Notes: generated by a model not told the origin, from the letters alone. 64,000 nt of DNA from Selenomonadaceae bacterium (GCA_017518105.1 JAFWWC010000029.1:1-64000), one strand, 5' to 3'. Counted from the first letter of the stretch, positions 10,896 to 20,979 are shown. A program made the numbers and translations.

Positions 10896-11252
10896 TTAGC
10901 GATTCTCGTTGACGTATTTGCGCATGAACTGAATCGTGTTGTCGCTGATGACGTTATCCTTCTTCTCGTAGTTGATGATTCTAAAGAGCATTCCGACGCG
11001 CTCGATAATGGGCTTGTTGCGGGTGCGGAAGGTCTCGCCGTTAATCGTCAGGTCGACGCTATCCACCGAACGCATACGATAGGAGACGCCCAGCAAGTCT
11101 TTGCCTTCCGTGCCGTCGGGCAACAGCTCCTTGATAATGTAGCGATATTCCATGTCACCAACTGCCGTCGTCCAAGTCAGTTCGCGATTAAGTGCCTGAT
11201 GAGTCAGCACGCCGATATACTCGCGAATGATTTCATGTGTCCTGGTATTCAT
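10896..11252 (-). CDS. Conserved-looking hypothetical protein in the purine operon (118 aa)
   Basis: I do not recognise the family. The 118-residue soluble protein has no signal peptide or membrane segment. It contains mixed charged and hydrophobic stretches (for example MLFRIINYEKKDN) compatible with a small alpha/beta fold. The start overlaps the purE stop by 4 bp, it has a good AGGGAGG ribosome site, and it ends a few bases before the purA ribosome site. That tight packing between purE and purA says it is a real gene co-expressed with purine synthesis, but gives no function. Confidence 0.75.
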   Translation of the reverse strand: MNTRTHEIIREYIGVLTHQALNRELTWTTAVGDMEYRYIIKELLPDGTEGKDLLGVSYRMRSVDSVDLTINGETFRTRNKPIIERVGMLFRIINYEKKDNVISDNTIQFMRKYVNENR

Positions 11253-11728
11253 AAAGAACCCTCCCTAAGTCGTTTATCGTTAAGCTCAACCTCCGTTGCC
11301 ATTTGCTCGCGATAGGAGATTAGTTTCTTTGCAAGTTCGCCGTCCTGAAGTGCTAAGACCTCCACGGCGAATAGTGCCGCGTTTTTTGCGCCGTTGACCG
11401 CTAGAGTTGCTACCGGGACGCCGCCGGGCATTTGAACTGTACTAAGCAACGAGTCCAGCCCTTTAAACGGCTCGGAACTAATCGGCACGCCTATGACAGG
11501 TTTAACCGTCAAGCTCGCCACCACGCCCGCTAAGTGTGCCGCCATGCCCGCCGCCGCTATGAAAATTTGCGCGGACGAGTTCTTAACAAAGTCGTGAACC
11601 CTCTGTGGCGTGCGGTGCGCCGAGGCAACTGTCCATTCCACGTCGACGCCGAAACTTTTAAGCGTATCAACCGCCGACTTCATGACGCTCCAATCGCTTG
11701 CACTGCCTAAGATTATTGCAACCTTCAT
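11249..11728 (-). CDS. purE: N5-carboxyaminoimidazole ribonucleotide mutase, PurE
   Basis: A 159-residue class I PurE, which moves the carboxylate of N5-CAIR to give CAIR in de novo purine synthesis. Family motifs are GSASDWSVM near the N-terminus, ASAHRTPQRV and the AAGMAAHLAGVVAS stretch. The ribosome site AAGGAGGG precedes the ATG. It overlaps the HAD phosphatase gene by 4 bp on one side and the unknown 118-residue gene by 4 bp on the other. PurK and the rest of the purine pathway are not in the window. Confidence 0.95.
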   Translation of the reverse strand: MKVAIILGSASDWSVMKSAVDTLKSFGVDVEWTVASAHRTPQRVHDFVKNSSAQIFIAAAGMAAHLAGVVASLTVKPVIGVPISSEPFKGLDSLLSTVQMPGGVPVATLAVNGAKNAALFAVEVLALQDGELAKKLISYREQMATEVELNDKRLREGSL

Positions 11729-12378
11729 AAGCGACCCTCCTTTATTGCTAGCATTGCTTCGTTTAAGTTTGGAAAGATTGCCGCGCAGAGCTTCTTAATC
11801 TCGTCCGTGGGCTGCACTTGGTCTGGAATCATAATCGCCACGCCGCCAGAGGCTTGAGCCGCCCTTATCCCGTTAAAGCTGTCCTCGAAGATGTAGCAAT
11901 CACTCGCGGGAAGATTCAACTTCTCGGCGGCAAGCAAGAATATATCGGGCGCAGGCTTGCCGTTCGTAACCTTATCGCCGCCAACCAAAGCCTCGAAGTA
12001 GTCGCGTAGATTAGCTCGCGTCACGTTCTTTTTGATGACTTCAACGGGAGCAGAACTAGCAACCGCCATACGAACGCCCGCCGCCTCGAAGAACGCTAGA
12101 ATTTCTTTAACGCCCGTCATCAGCTCAAGATTCCGTTCCGCACAAGCCTGAGCCTCTTCAAGCACGCGGGCTAGGTAAGCTTCGGCGTCAATGTTCGGAT
12201 AAAATCTTTTTATGACGGCATGAGATTCCGCGCCTATGTTCGTGCCGCTAATCGCCGTCGGCAGTTCGTAGTTTCTTTCCTCGCCGAATTCTTCCGCCAC
12301 GTCCAGCCATGCTTGCCGATAAAGTTTCTCCGTATCAAAGAGCGTGCCGTCCATATCGAAGATTGCGCCGCGTTTCAT
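11725..12378 (-). CDS. HAD-superfamily sugar-phosphatase / beta-phosphoglucomutase-like hydrolase
   Basis: A 217-residue HAD subfamily IA protein. The nucleophile motif FDMDGTLFDTE is at residues 7-17, motif II (VASSAP) near 105, a lysine in KPAPDIF near 145 and the acidic motif FEDSFNGI near 165. The helical cap between motifs I and II is of the beta-phosphoglucomutase/phosphatase type. The substrate cannot be told from sequence; sugar phosphates or nucleotides are usual. It is the first gene of the run leading into purE, with 4-bp overlap, divergent from pfkA. Confidence 0.88.
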   Translation of the reverse strand: MKRGAIFDMDGTLFDTEKLYRQAWLDVAEEFGEERNYELPTAISGTNIGAESHAVIKRFYPNIDAEAYLARVLEEAQACAERNLELMTGVKEILAFFEAAGVRMAVASSAPVEVIKKNVTRANLRDYFEALVGGDKVTNGKPAPDIFLLAAEKLNLPASDCYIFEDSFNGIRAAQASGGVAIMIPDQVQPTDEIKKLCAAIFPNLNEAMLAIKEGRL

Positions 12379-12459
12379 GCTTAATCACCTCGAACCGAAT
12401 AATATCAAATTCCTTATCGTCAATCAAGAAAATTTTTTCTGCCGCGCCGCCCGTTATAT

Positions 12460-12487
12460 TTGCAAATCGAAAAATTTATGCTATCAT
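12460..12487 (+). promoter_or_regulatory. Promoter of pfkA
   Basis: TTGCAA at 12460-12465 and TATCAT at 12482-12487 are separated by 16 bp, about 45 bp before the pfkA start. Confidence 0.5.
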
Positions 12488-12533
12488 TGGCGCGTAAAAA
12501 TTCTTTAGAAGGTTGAGTGGGAGGGAATCGATT

Positions 12534-13496
12534 ATGCTAAAAAGTATCGCGGTAATGACAAGCGGCGGCGACAGCCCTGGCATGAATGCGGCGGTGCGTG
12601 CGGTCACTCGTACGGCTCTTCATCACGGCGTTAGGGTCTGGGGGATTCGCGGCGGCTATCACGGCATGCTTGACGAAGACATTTTCGAGATGCAGTCCAA
12701 AGACGTTAGCGACATCATTCAACGCGGCGGCACGTTCTTGGGGACGGCTCGTTGCAAAAGGTTCGCCACGCCCGAAGGTCGTATGCTCGGCTATAAAAAT
12801 CTCGTTGACAGAGGCATTCAAGGCTTAGTCGTCGTCGGTGGCGATGGTTCTTTGCGGGGTGCTTCTATTCTTAGCCAAGAGACAGGCATTCCGATCGTCG
12901 GACTTCCCGGCACAATCGATAACGACGTTTGGGGTTCTGAATATACAATCGGTTGCGACACGGCGGCGAATACAATCATTGACGCGATTAACAAACTCCG
13001 CGACACTGCCTCGGCTCATCGTAGAACCATCGTCCTTGAAGTTATGGGACGTAGTAGCGGCTGGCTTGCAATGGTCGCTGGCATATCGGGCGGCGCGGAA
13101 TATATTCTCGTTCCCGAAGAAGAATACGACCTCGATGAGATGTGCGAAGAGATGAAGGAAGCTTACGACGCTGGCAAACGTTATATCCTCGTCGTCGTGG
13201 CGGAGGGGGCTGGCAAAGGTCACGAAATCGGCAAGATTATCGCGGAGAAGACCGGACTTGATACCCGCGTTTCAAAGCTCGGACACATTCAACGCGGCGG
13301 CTCCCCGACAGTTATCGACCGCGTTAATGCAAGTCGTCTCGGCGAACACGCTGCCCTTGCAATCATTTCTGGCTTGAGCGATATTGTCTTCGGCTTTAAT
13401 CGCGGGCACGTCGTCTCGATTAACCTGCATGACGCCGTTAATAACAAGAAGGCTCTTAATCCCGAATTCATGCGCTTGGCTCGTGTGCTTGCGTAA
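12534..13496 (+). CDS. pfkA: ATP-dependent 6-phosphofructokinase
   Basis: A 320-residue bacterial PfkA that phosphorylates fructose 6-phosphate to the 1,6-bisphosphate in glycolysis. Motifs are the ATP loop TSGGDSPGMNAAVRAV near residues 8-23, GGDGSLRGA near 103, the catalytic PGTIDNDVWG with its base aspartate, and HIQRGGSPT. The length matches the 319-320 residue homotetrameric family. The longest frame begins at a TTG in front of the ribosome site, so the ATG after GGGAGG is used. The gene stands alone with its own promoter and terminator. Confidence 0.96.
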   Translation: MLKSIAVMTSGGDSPGMNAAVRAVTRTALHHGVRVWGIRGGYHGMLDEDIFEMQSKDVSDIIQRGGTFLGTARCKRFATPEGRMLGYKNLVDRGIQGLVVVGGDGSLRGASILSQETGIPIVGLPGTIDNDVWGSEYTIGCDTAANTIIDAINKLRDTASAHRRTIVLEVMGRSSGWLAMVAGISGGAEYILVPEEEYDLDEMCEEMKEAYDAGKRYILVVVAEGAGKGHEIGKIIAEKTGLDTRVSKLGHIQRGGSPTVIDRVNASRLGEHAALAIISGLSDIVFGFNRGHVVSINLHDAVNNKKALNPEFMRLARVLA

Positions 13497-13517
13497 AATC
13501 TATTGCTTGATGAAAAG

Positions 13518-13549
13518 TCCCTCTCGATTGTCGGGAGGGATAATTTTTT
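13518..13549 (+). terminator. Terminator after pfkA
   Basis: The stem TCCCTCTCGA / TCGGGAGGGA (13518-13540, one G-T pair) is followed by a T-run. It separates pfkA from the TetR gene. Confidence 0.85.
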
Positions 13550-13562
13550 GCAGGGTGATTAA

Positions 13563-14117
13563 ATGATTGAACGACAAACGACAAAGGCTTTGCTCGCCGA
13601 ATCCCTAAAGGAACTGTCGAAGACCAAAGCCGTAGACAAAATCACGATTAGGGAGCTGACAAAAAATTGCGGGCTGACTCCGCCGACGTTTTATAATCAC
13701 TTCCACGACAAGTACGAGCTGATGGCGTGGATTTACAATCAGAAAGTCGAGGCGTCGATTAAAAATTTCGGCGGCAATGATTCTATCGAAGACGTTATCT
13801 GCAAGTGGTTGGAAATCATTTTGGAGGACAAAGCCTTCTACGTGAACTTGCTTAAAAATTCCGTCGGGCAAAATTCCTTCCGTTACGCAACCAACGACCA
13901 CGCGATTAACCTTCTGGCTGACTGGATAAAGGCGCGGCATGGGCTGGAGGAGTTGCCGCCGACGATTTTCTTTTGCGTTAAGTTTTTTATGCGGGCGGTC
14001 TCGGAGCTTGTCAACGATTGGGCTTTGGGCAAGTGGGAATGTCCGCCGCGAGATATGGCAAAATTTTTCGTCGAGGCAATGCCACAGCCGCTCAAGCCCC
14101 TGCTTTTACAAATCTAA
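13563..14117 (+). CDS. TetR/AcrR-family transcriptional regulator
   Basis: A 184-residue TetR-type protein. The N-terminal helix-turn-helix domain covers about residues 8-55, with KITIRELTKNCGLTPPTFYNHFHDKYEL containing the recognition helix and the typical F-Y-x-H-F-x-D-K element. The C-terminal ligand/dimer domain is of the DhaS-like kind (TetR_C_8 type). It precedes the aldolase-flavoprotein-ferritin operon in the same direction, about 95 bp away. A 12-bp AT palindrome in that gap could be its operator, so it is the likely local repressor. Its ligand is unknown. Confidence 0.85.
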   Translation: MIERQTTKALLAESLKELSKTKAVDKITIRELTKNCGLTPPTFYNHFHDKYELMAWIYNQKVEASIKNFGGNDSIEDVICKWLEIILEDKAFYVNLLKNSVGQNSFRYATNDHAINLLADWIKARHGLEELPPTIFFCVKFFMRAVSELVNDWALGKWECPPRDMAKFFVEAMPQPLKPLLLQI

Positions 14118-14131
14118 CGTCCCGTAAAGCC

Positions 14132-14143
14132 GATTAATTAATC
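14132..14143. promoter_or_regulatory. Candidate operator palindrome upstream of the aldolase operon
   Basis: GATTAATTAATC is a perfect 12-bp palindrome lying between the TetR gene and the operon it probably controls. TetR dimers usually bind such short dyads. No second copy was found for comparison. Confidence 0.35.
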
Positions 14144-14212
14144 CGCAGCTTTGAAAGTTGAATTCGACGCGCCGCCGTTATACACTGATAAAAAATTTTG
14201 GAGGCGATATTA

Positions 14213-15004
14213 ATGCCAATGGTCAAAGATTATCTGTATAACAAGTTCAAGCACGGCATCGAGGCGGGCAAGCTTCAATACGGCGTCGGGCAAGAAACGA
14301 CTTCGGCTGAGGTCGCGGAGATTTTGGCGACGAGCAACTTTGATTGGCTGTTCGTTGACGGCGAGCACGGCGGTCACACCGTCACGACGATTTTGGACAT
14401 CGCAAGGGCAATCGCAGCTTACGACATGACGCCCGTTGTTAGAATTCCGCAGGCGGGCACGGGCATTATCAAACAGCTCCTCGACGGCGGCATACAAAAC
14501 ATCATTATTCCCAAAGTCGAGACGGGCGAAGAGACCGAAGACATCATGTATTGGGCGAGCTACGCTCCTAGGGGCAATCGCGGATTCGGTGCGTCGGCGG
14601 TTCGTGCGGGTCGTTTCAATCGCCATCCCGACTACCTTGAACGCAACGTCGATGAGATTTGTATCCTGCCACAGATTGAAAGCGTTCGCGGCTGGGAAAA
14701 CCTCGACGCCATTACGAATACTCCGGGCGTCGGCGCAGTCTTCCTCGGTCCGATTGATTTGGCGGTCGACATGGGGCACGGCATTAACATTTTCCACCCC
14801 GAAGTTGAAGCGGCTATGGACGACATGATTAAACGCATTCACGCCCTCGGCAAGCCCGTCGGCACAATCGCCTTGACGACTGAACAGGCTAAACGTTTCG
14901 TCAGCTTGGGAATAAGCTTTATCGTCCTCGGCGGCGACACTGCCTTTTTGACGACGGCGGCGGACAACACCCTTAACACTTACAAGGAGGCTATCGAGAA
15001 ATGA
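14213..15004 (+). CDS. HpcH/HpaI-family aldolase (2-oxo acid aldolase type)
   Basis: A 263-residue metal-dependent class II pyruvate aldolase. Motifs are [10 protein letters not shown] (residues about 45-54), [17 protein letters not shown] with the conserved active-site arginine, IIIPKVET with metal-binding glutamate, and [12 protein letters not shown] near 180. Family members cleave 4-hydroxy-2-oxo acids or sugar-acid derivatives to pyruvate and an aldehyde. The substrate is not predictable here. The ATG 8 bp after GGAGG is chosen over the upstream TTG, which lies inside the ribosome site. The stop overlaps the next gene's start by 4 bp (ATGA). Confidence 0.88.
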   Translation: MPMVKDYLYNKFKHGIEAGKLQYGVGQETTSAEVAEILATSNFDWLFVDGEHGGHTVTTILDIARAIAAYDMTPVVRIPQAGTGIIKQLLDGGIQNIIIPKVETGEETEDIMYWASYAPRGNRGFGASAVRAGRFNRHPDYLERNVDEICILPQIESVRGWENLDAITNTPGVGAVFLGPIDLAVDMGHGINIFHPEVEAAMDDMIKRIHALGKPVGTIALTTEQAKRFVSLGISFIVLGGDTAFLTTAADNTLNTYKEAIEK

Positions 15005-15561
15005 AGAACGTTGTTATCGTATGCGGGCACCCCGACTTGAGCACGTCGCTCGCCAACAAAACTATCTTGGAGGAAATCGCCGCGCAGTGTCCGCAGGTTG
15101 AGGTTCGCAAGCTCTGTGAACTCTATCCGGATTATCAGTTCGACGTTAAGGCGGAGCAAGCGGCATTGGAGAAGGCGGACGTAATCATTTTCCAATACCC
15201 GATGAACTGGTATGGCGTGCCAGGTCTGCTCAAGCTCTACATTGATAAAGTCATGGAGCACGGCTGGGCTTATGGTTCGCAAGGCACGGCGTTGACTGGC
15301 AAGACGTTCCTTATCTCGTTGACGACGGGCGTTCCCGAAGCTGGCTTTTCGGCTAAAGGTTTCGTCGGGCACACGGTCGAGGAGCTTGCCTTCCCCGTGG
15401 CGAAGTTCGCGGAGATGGCTAAGATGGACTGCAAGAAGATTTTCTATAGTTGCGGCATGATGTGCATTCCCGGCGTCACGACTGAAGCTCAAAAGGCGGC
15501 TCTCATTGACAAGGCAAAGAAACACGCGGCGGACGTCGTCGAGTGCTTGAGGGCTTTATAA
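15001..15561 (+). CDS. NAD(P)H-quinone oxidoreductase-like flavodoxin-fold protein
   Basis: A 186-residue protein of the NQO1/KefF/MdaB-like flavodoxin-fold family, expected to bind FMN or FAD and reduce quinones or other electrophiles with NAD(P)H. The flavin region is seen in [13 protein letters not shown] and in the characteristic [21 protein letters not shown], followed by [11 protein letters not shown]. It is coupled to the aldolase gene by a 4-bp overlap and runs straight into the cupin-ferritin gene. Together the three look like a small operon for handling reactive carbonyl or redox stress, which is an inference from context. Confidence 0.87.
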   Translation: MKNVVIVCGHPDLSTSLANKTILEEIAAQCPQVEVRKLCELYPDYQFDVKAEQAALEKADVIIFQYPMNWYGVPGLLKLYIDKVMEHGWAYGSQGTALTGKTFLISLTTGVPEAGFSAKGFVGHTVEELAFPVAKFAEMAKMDCKKIFYSCGMMCIPGVTTEAQKAALIDKAKKHAADVVECLRAL

Positions 15562-16338
15562 ATGTTCGCGGACATAATCAAGAAGGTTCCGAGCCGCGAC
15601 TATGGCATTGACGGTTTGGAGGTTCACGTTGACCACACGTCGACGGGCACGGTTTATTTCGTCAGCGCGGCTAAGGAAGTTGTCTTCCCCGAACACGCAC
15701 ACGCCGCCCAGTGGACGATTGTCGTTAGCGGCTCATGCACCTTCACGGCTGACGGAGAGAGCAAAGTTTATTCGGCGGGCGAAACGTATTTCATTCCGGC
15801 GGGCTTGCGTCATCAAATCACATTGCACGCGGGCTATTCCGAGGTTGATTACGTCGACGACCCGCTTGACGGAGAGGATATTAAAATGGACAACAAAGTT
15901 ATCACGGGCTTGCAGACGATTGTAACGGAGCTTGCTCAGCAGGCGGACGGGCATTTGATTCAGTCGCGGTTGTTCGCTAGCCAAGGCTTGAGCAAACTCG
16001 CTAAGCAATACGAGGAGCACGCCGCCGAGGAAAGAGGTTACGTCGTCAAGTGCATTGACCGTTTGATTGATTTGGGCGTTGAGGTCAAGCTTGAGGATAA
16101 AAAGTGTGCGCCGATTATCTGCGACGCCGTCGAGTATCTCAAGCACGATTTGCAGGTTTCAAAGGACGGCTTAGCGTGGCTCAAGGAAATTCTCATCGCC
16201 GCGCAGGACGACCCGACGACTTACGACATCTTGAAGGATTACTATCAGGACGAGGAAGGCGACATGTATTGGGCTGAACAGCAGCTCGCGCTCGTCGACC
16301 TTATCGGCAAGCAGAATTGGTTCGCTAAACAGCTCTGA
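15562..16338 (+). CDS. Cupin-ferritin fusion protein
   Basis: A 258-residue protein with two domains. Residues about 10-95 form a cupin beta-barrel, with candidate metal ligands His45, His47, His84 and His89 (PEHAHAAQW, GLRHQITLH). Residues about 113-252 look like a bacterioferritin-type four-helix bundle, with the last helix DEEGDMYWAEQQLALVDLIG followed by QNW, very close to bacterioferritin. Glu123, Glu157 and Glu231 fit iron ligands, but the ExxH histidines of bacterioferritin are replaced by Tyr160 and Asp234, so a normal ferroxidase site is doubtful. It starts immediately after the flavoprotein stop and ends the operon. Role in iron or redox homeostasis is inferred. Confidence 0.8.
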   Translation: MFADIIKKVPSRDYGIDGLEVHVDHTSTGTVYFVSAAKEVVFPEHAHAAQWTIVVSGSCTFTADGESKVYSAGETYFIPAGLRHQITLHAGYSEVDYVDDPLDGEDIKMDNKVITGLQTIVTELAQQADGHLIQSRLFASQGLSKLAKQYEEHAAEERGYVVKCIDRLIDLGVEVKLEDKKCAPIICDAVEYLKHDLQVSKDGLAWLKEILIAAQDDPTTYDILKDYYQDEEGDMYWAEQQLALVDLIGKQNWFAKQL

Positions 16339-16360
16339 AACTCCTTAACCAAATGAAAAA

Positions 16361-16393
16361 TCCCCTTCCGACTTTGGAGGGGGAAATTTTTTT
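16361..16393 (+). terminator. Terminator between the cupin-ferritin gene and uvrA
   Basis: The stem TCCCCTTCC / GGAGGGGGA (16361-16383) is followed by a T-run. An A-run on the other side lets it act for both converging units. Confidence 0.85.
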
Positions 16394-18884
16394 ATAAGAC
16401 CTTCTGCAGTGCTTGACCAGTGTAAGAGCCTTCGACGCGGGCAACTTCTTCGGGCGTGCCACAGGCTACAACTTCGCCGCCTTTCAAGCCGCCGTCGGGT
16501 CCAAGGTCGATAATGTAATCCGCGCACTTAATCACGTCTAAGTTGTGTTCAATGATGATGACGGTGTCGCCGCGTTCGACTAGCCGCTGAATCACGTCGA
16601 TTAACTTCTTAACGTCGTCGAAATGCAAACCGGTTGTCGGCTCGTCCATGATGTAAATATTCGCCGCCCTGCCGAGTGGTCGCGCCAATTCATAGGCAAG
16701 CTTGACGCGTTGAGCCTCGCCGCCGCTGAAAGTGTTCGCGGGCTGTCCGAGTTCGATATAACCTAAGCCAACGTCGTGGAGGACTTGTAGAATACGTTTA
16801 ATCGTCGGGACGTTCTCGAAGAAAGCCAACGCCTCATCAACGGGCATGTTCAGCACGTCGGAAATATTCTTGCCCTTGTAGGTGACCTCCAAAGTTTCGG
16901 CGTTGAACCTCGCGCCCTTGCACACGTCGCAGGTTACGTAGACATCGGGCAGGAAGTTCATCGGGATTTTGAGGACGCCATTGCCGCCGCAACTCTCGCA
17001 ACGCCCGCCCTTGACGTTAAAGCTAAATCGCCCCGCCCTGTAGCCTCGGAGCTTCGCGCCATTGGTCTCGGCAAAAAGTTTCCGTATGTGGTCGGCTACG
17101 CCCGTATAAGTCGCAATGTTTGAACGCGGCGTCCTGCCTATCGGGTCTTGGTCAATCATCGTCACCTTGCTTATCCCGAACGTCTCAAGCTCCATTTCCT
17201 TTAGGCGCGGATAAATGATTTCCTCGACGAGCGTAGACTTGCCCGAACCCGATACGCCCGTTATCAGCGTCAACGCCCTAAGCGGAATCTTCACGGAGAT
17301 ATTTTTAAGGTTGTTCTTGCAGGCGTCGTTGAAAGTCAGCGTTTGCGAAACGTCCCGGCGCGTCGTGGGCACAGGGATATTTTTTCTGCCGCTTAGATAG
17401 TCGCCCGTCAAAGAGTTCTCGACGCGTGCAACCTCGTCCGCCGTCCCTTGAGCGATGACGGAGCCGCCAGCCTTGCCCGCGCCGCGTCCAATGTCGACAA
17501 TGTTATCAGCCGCCCTAATCGTTTCCTCGTCGTGTTCGACAACAATTAACGTATTGCCCAGGTCGCGGAGACTTTTCAGCGTTGCCAGCAGTTTCTGATT
17601 GTCGTGCTGATGAAGACCGATTGACGGCTCGTCTAGGACGTAAAGGACGCCCGTCAACGCCGAACCAATTTGCGTAGCCAATCTGATTCGCTGAGATTCA
17701 CCGCCGGAGAGCGTTGCCGACTTCCTCGACAAGCTAAGATAATCTAATCCCACGTCGCAAAGGAACTTCAGCCGCGAGTTAATCTCCTTGAGGACTTGTG
17801 CGGAAATCTTCTTGTCGGTGTCGTCTAGGGCAAGGGCATTAAAGAACGTCCTGCACGCGTCAACGGACATATCGACGACCTGGGCAATATTCTTATCGCC
17901 GACGGTGACGCTTAGGGCTTCGGGCTTGAGGCGGTGACCGTGGCAGGCGGGGCAAGCGTCTTCGGGCAAGTCCGTCGTCTTGAAGTCGTGAACGGCAAGC
18001 ATCCATTCATACATAGTCGACCATTCGCGAACGTCGAAAACTTTTCCAAGCCCGTTGCACGTCGGGCACGCGCCCTTTGGGCTATTAAAGGAAAAAAGTT
18101 GCGGCGTGATGTCGGGCAGGCTGATTCCGCAATCAACGCAAGCATTCTTTTCGCTGAAAGTCAAAAGCCCCGCGTCCGTCTCCACGAAGACAATCCCGCC
18201 TCCGAACTTAAGCGCAGTCTCCAACGAGTCGGCAAGCCTCGACCGCACGCCCGAACGATTAACCAGCCGGTCGACGACCAGTTCAATCGTATGCTTTTTT
18301 GTCTTAGCTAAGGAGATTTTCTCGCCGAGTTCGCGCAGTTCGCCGTCGACTTTCACGCGCACGAACCCCGCACTGCTCAGCTTGTCGAAAATATTTTTGT
18401 GCGTGCCCTTCTGCTGATTTACAATCGGAGCCAGCAACGTCAGCCGCGTGCCTTCGGGCAAGGAAAGAATTTGCGCTAAGATTTGGTCGACGCTCTGACT
18501 TTTGACGGGCTTGCCGCACTTTGGGCAATGCGGCTTACCAATCCTAGCAAAGAGCAGGCGCAGGTAATCATAAATCTCCGTGACGGTGCCGACTGTAGAA
18601 CGCGGATTGTTATTGGTCGTCTTTTGATTAATCGCAATCGCCGGACTCAAGCCCTCAATCAACTCGACGTCGGGCTTATCGGGCAAGCCGAGGAATTGCC
18701 GCGCATAGCTAGACAGCGACTCCATATAACGGCGTTGACCTTCAGCATAAATCGTATCGAACGCCAGCGAACTCTTCCCAGAGCCAGAGACGCCCGTTAT
18801 CACTACGAGCTTATCGCGGGGAATCTCAACGCTGATGTTTTTTAGGTTGTGGACGCGTGCGCCGCGAATCTTTATCGAATCCAA
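16392..18884 (-). CDS. uvrA: Excinuclease ABC subunit A, short form
   Basis: About 830 residues. This is the damage-recognising ATPase of nucleotide excision repair, which loads UvrB. Two ABC modules are complete: Walker [15 protein letters not shown] and [13 protein letters not shown], signatures [12 protein letters not shown] and [12 protein letters not shown], and DEPSIGLHQ and DEPTTGLHF. CxxC zinc pairs are present, as is the UvrB-binding region. The insertion domain between [14 protein letters not shown] and [14 protein letters not shown] is only about 40 residues, where usual UvrA has well over 100, explaining the short length. A TTG start 8 bp after GGAGG gives the expected M-D-x-I-x-R-G-A N-terminus. 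uvrB and uvrC are elsewhere. It follows the fru genes. Confidence 0.93.
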   Translation of the reverse strand: MDSIKIRGARVHNLKNISVEIPRDKLVVITGVSGSGKSSLAFDTIYAEGQRRYMESLSSYARQFLGLPDKPDVELIEGLSPAIAINQKTTNNNPRSTVGTVTEIYDYLRLLFARIGKPHCPKCGKPVKSQSVDQILAQILSLPEGTRLTLLAPIVNQQKGTHKNIFDKLSSAGFVRVKVDGELRELGEKISLAKTKKHTIELVVDRLVNRSGVRSRLADSLETALKFGGGIVFVETDAGLLTFSEKNACVDCGISLPDITPQLFSFNSPKGACPTCNGLGKVFDVREWSTMYEWMLAVHDFKTTDLPEDACPACHGHRLKPEALSVTVGDKNIAQVVDMSVDACRTFFNALALDDTDKKISAQVLKEINSRLKFLCDVGLDYLSLSRKSATLSGGESQRIRLATQIGSALTGVLYVLDEPSIGLHQHDNQKLLATLKSLRDLGNTLIVVEHDEETIRAADNIVDIGRGAGKAGGSVIAQGTADEVARVENSLTGDYLSGRKNIPVPTTRRDVSQTLTFNDACKNNLKNISVKIPLRALTLITGVSGSGKSTLVEEIIYPRLKEMELETFGISKVTMIDQDPIGRTPRSNIATYTGVADHIRKLFAETNGAKLRGYRAGRFSFNVKGGRCESCGGNGVLKIPMNFLPDVYVTCDVCKGARFNAETLEVTYKGKNISDVLNMPVDEALAFFENVPTIKRILQVLHDVGLGYIELGQPANTFSGGEAQRVKLAYELARPLGRAANIYIMDEPTTGLHFDDVKKLIDVIQRLVERGDTVIIIEHNLDVIKCADYIIDLGPDGGLKGGEVVACGTPEEVARVEGSYTGQALQKVL

Positions 18885-18960
18885 AAGCATTACCTCCATA
18901 GAATCAAAGAAGCGACAGACTTTGGAGCCTGCCGCTTCCCTTTATGCGAGAATTGGTTTA

Positions 18961-20886
18961 TCAGTCTTGAGGTCTAGGCTTGCGGATAAAGCCGAGAATC
19001 ACGCAACCGACAATCGAACCAACGATAATCGACGCCAGATACATCATCGGGTTGCCGATAGTCGGGACAACGAATATTCCGCCGTGAGGAGCCATAAGCG
19101 TGCAACCAAACATCATGACGCCAGCACCCGCGATAGCCGAGCCGACTACGCAAGCTGGAATGACGTGGAGCGGGTCGCCTGCCGCAAACGGTATTGCGCC
19201 TTCAGTGATGAACGATAAGCCCATGATAATATTCGTTGCAGTAGTCTTCTGTTCGCTCTTGGTGAACTTGTTCTTGAAGAAAATCGTAGCAAGGGCAATG
19301 GCAATCGGGGGAACCATGCCGCCAGCCATAGCCGCCGCGATAACGTAATAGTTGCCGTCAGCCAAGAGACCGACGCCAGTAACATAAGCCGCCTTGTTCA
19401 AAGGACCGCCCATATCAACAGCCATCATGCCGCCGATAACCGCACCCATAACGAGCTTAGCATTAGGATCCATGTTAGCGAGAGTATCCTTGAGAGCCTC
19501 GTTGATACCAGAGACCGGAGGACCAATCACGAAGTTGCAGATAAGACCGATAATCAAGACGCCGAGCAAGGGATAGAAGAGAATCGGCTTTGTACCTTCC
19601 AATGAGGGCGGCAGGAATCCGAGAGCCTTTTTGAGCCAGTTGACGATAAAGCCAGCAAGGAAACCCGCGAGCAACGCGCCTAAGAAGCCGGAGCCGTTTG
19701 AGGCACTGAGCGCACCACCAACGAAGCCCGCCGCAAGTCCAGGACGGTCAGCAATAGACATAGCAATAAATCCTGCGAGAACTGGTAGCATGAATCCGAA
19801 CGACGCGCCGCCAATGCCCATGAACGTTGCGGCGACTGGAGTGATTGAACCGAACTTTCCGCGCTCTTCAGCGGGCAAGCTGTTCAAATCAACTGAGAAA
19901 CCGTCAACCAAGAAGGCAAGCGCGATTAAAATACCGCCGCCAATAACGAACGGGAGCATGTGCGATACGCCGTTCATCAGGTGCTTATAGACTTGACGCC
20001 CGACGCTTTCGTTTTCGCCGCCGCCACCGCCACTATCGCCAGCAGATTCGCCCGCCTTAGCATGATAAATCGGAGCATTGCCGCTTAACGCCTTGTCAAT
20101 GAGTTCGTCAGCCTTGTTAATGCCGTCGGCGACTTTGGTGATGACAACGTGCTTGCCGTCGAAACGAGCCATTGCGACGTTCTTATCCGCCGCAACGATG
20201 ATCCCGTCCGCCTTAGCGATTTCGTCAGCCGTCAAAACGTTCTTTGCGCCGCCGGAGCCGTTCGTCTCGACCTTGATTGAAATTCCGCGTTTCTTAGCGT
20301 GCTGTTCGAGACTTTCAGCCGCCATGAACGTGTGCGCGATACCCGTCGGGCAAGCCGTGACTGCTAGGATTTGGATATGGTCGGCAACAGGAGCCGGAGC
20401 CGCGCTTGCACTTTCAGGAGCCTGGAACTTGCCGTCTTCCTTGTCGTCGATGATCTTCAAGAACTCTTCTTTGGTCTTAGCCTTAACCAGAGCCTCTTTG
20501 AAGTCGGGGTCCATAACCATAGTCGCGAGCTTAGACAAAATCTGTAAATGTTCGTCTGCGCCGGTGTCGGGTGCCGCGATTGCGAAGAATAATCTTGCGG
20601 GGTTGCCGTCCATTGACTCGAAGTCAATGCCTTCGGGAATGGTCATCGCCGCCAGACCCGGAGCCTTGACGCCCGCTGATTTGGCGTGCGGCGTTGCTAT
20701 GCCGTCGCCTAGACCTGTGGTGCCGGACGCCTCACGAGCAAAGACATCTTTTTTGTACTGTTCTTTGTTCTTGAGGTTGCCGCCCTTTTCCATCAAGTCA
20801 ACCAAATGCGATATTGCATCGGGTTTATCCTTGACTTTGGCACCGAGATCAATGCTCGCATTTTTGAGCAGATCTGTAACTCTCAT
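18961..20886 (-). CDS. fruA: Fructose-specific PTS EIIABC permease
   Basis: A 641-residue phosphotransferase permease importing fructose as fructose 1-phosphate. Domain order is EIIA (about 1-150; phosphorylated His67 in GIATPHAKS), EIIB (about 170-270; phosphorylated Cys179 in [12 protein letters not shown]) and a multi-helix EIIC (about 300-635) with several glycine-rich membrane spans. AAGGAG precedes the ATG. It lies after fruK and the separate EIIA-EIIB gene in the same direction, so product and kinase are made together. HPr and enzyme I are not in the window. Confidence 0.94.
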   Translation of the reverse strand: MRVTDLLKNASIDLGAKVKDKPDAISHLVDLMEKGGNLKNKEQYKKDVFAREASGTTGLGDGIATPHAKSAGVKAPGLAAMTIPEGIDFESMDGNPARLFFAIAAPDTGADEHLQILSKLATMVMDPDFKEALVKAKTKEEFLKIIDDKEDGKFQAPESASAAPAPVADHIQILAVTACPTGIAHTFMAAESLEQHAKKRGISIKVETNGSGGAKNVLTADEIAKADGIIVAADKNVAMARFDGKHVVITKVADGINKADELIDKALSGNAPIYHAKAGESAGDSGGGGGENESVGRQVYKHLMNGVSHMLPFVIGGGILIALAFLVDGFSVDLNSLPAEERGKFGSITPVAATFMGIGGASFGFMLPVLAGFIAMSIADRPGLAAGFVGGALSASNGSGFLGALLAGFLAGFIVNWLKKALGFLPPSLEGTKPILFYPLLGVLIIGLICNFVIGPPVSGINEALKDTLANMDPNAKLVMGAVIGGMMAVDMGGPLNKAAYVTGVGLLADGNYYVIAAAMAGGMVPPIAIALATIFFKNKFTKSEQKTTATNIIMGLSFITEGAIPFAAGDPLHVIPACVVGSAIAGAGVMMFGCTLMAPHGGIFVVPTIGNPMMYLASIIVGSIVGCVILGFIRKPRPQD

Positions 20887-20979
20887 AGTGCACTTCTCCT
20901 TACTACTAATGAATGAATAATTCCAGACCGCCGACCGTAGCCGACGGATTATATCAATCGGACTAAGCCGACTGTTGAC

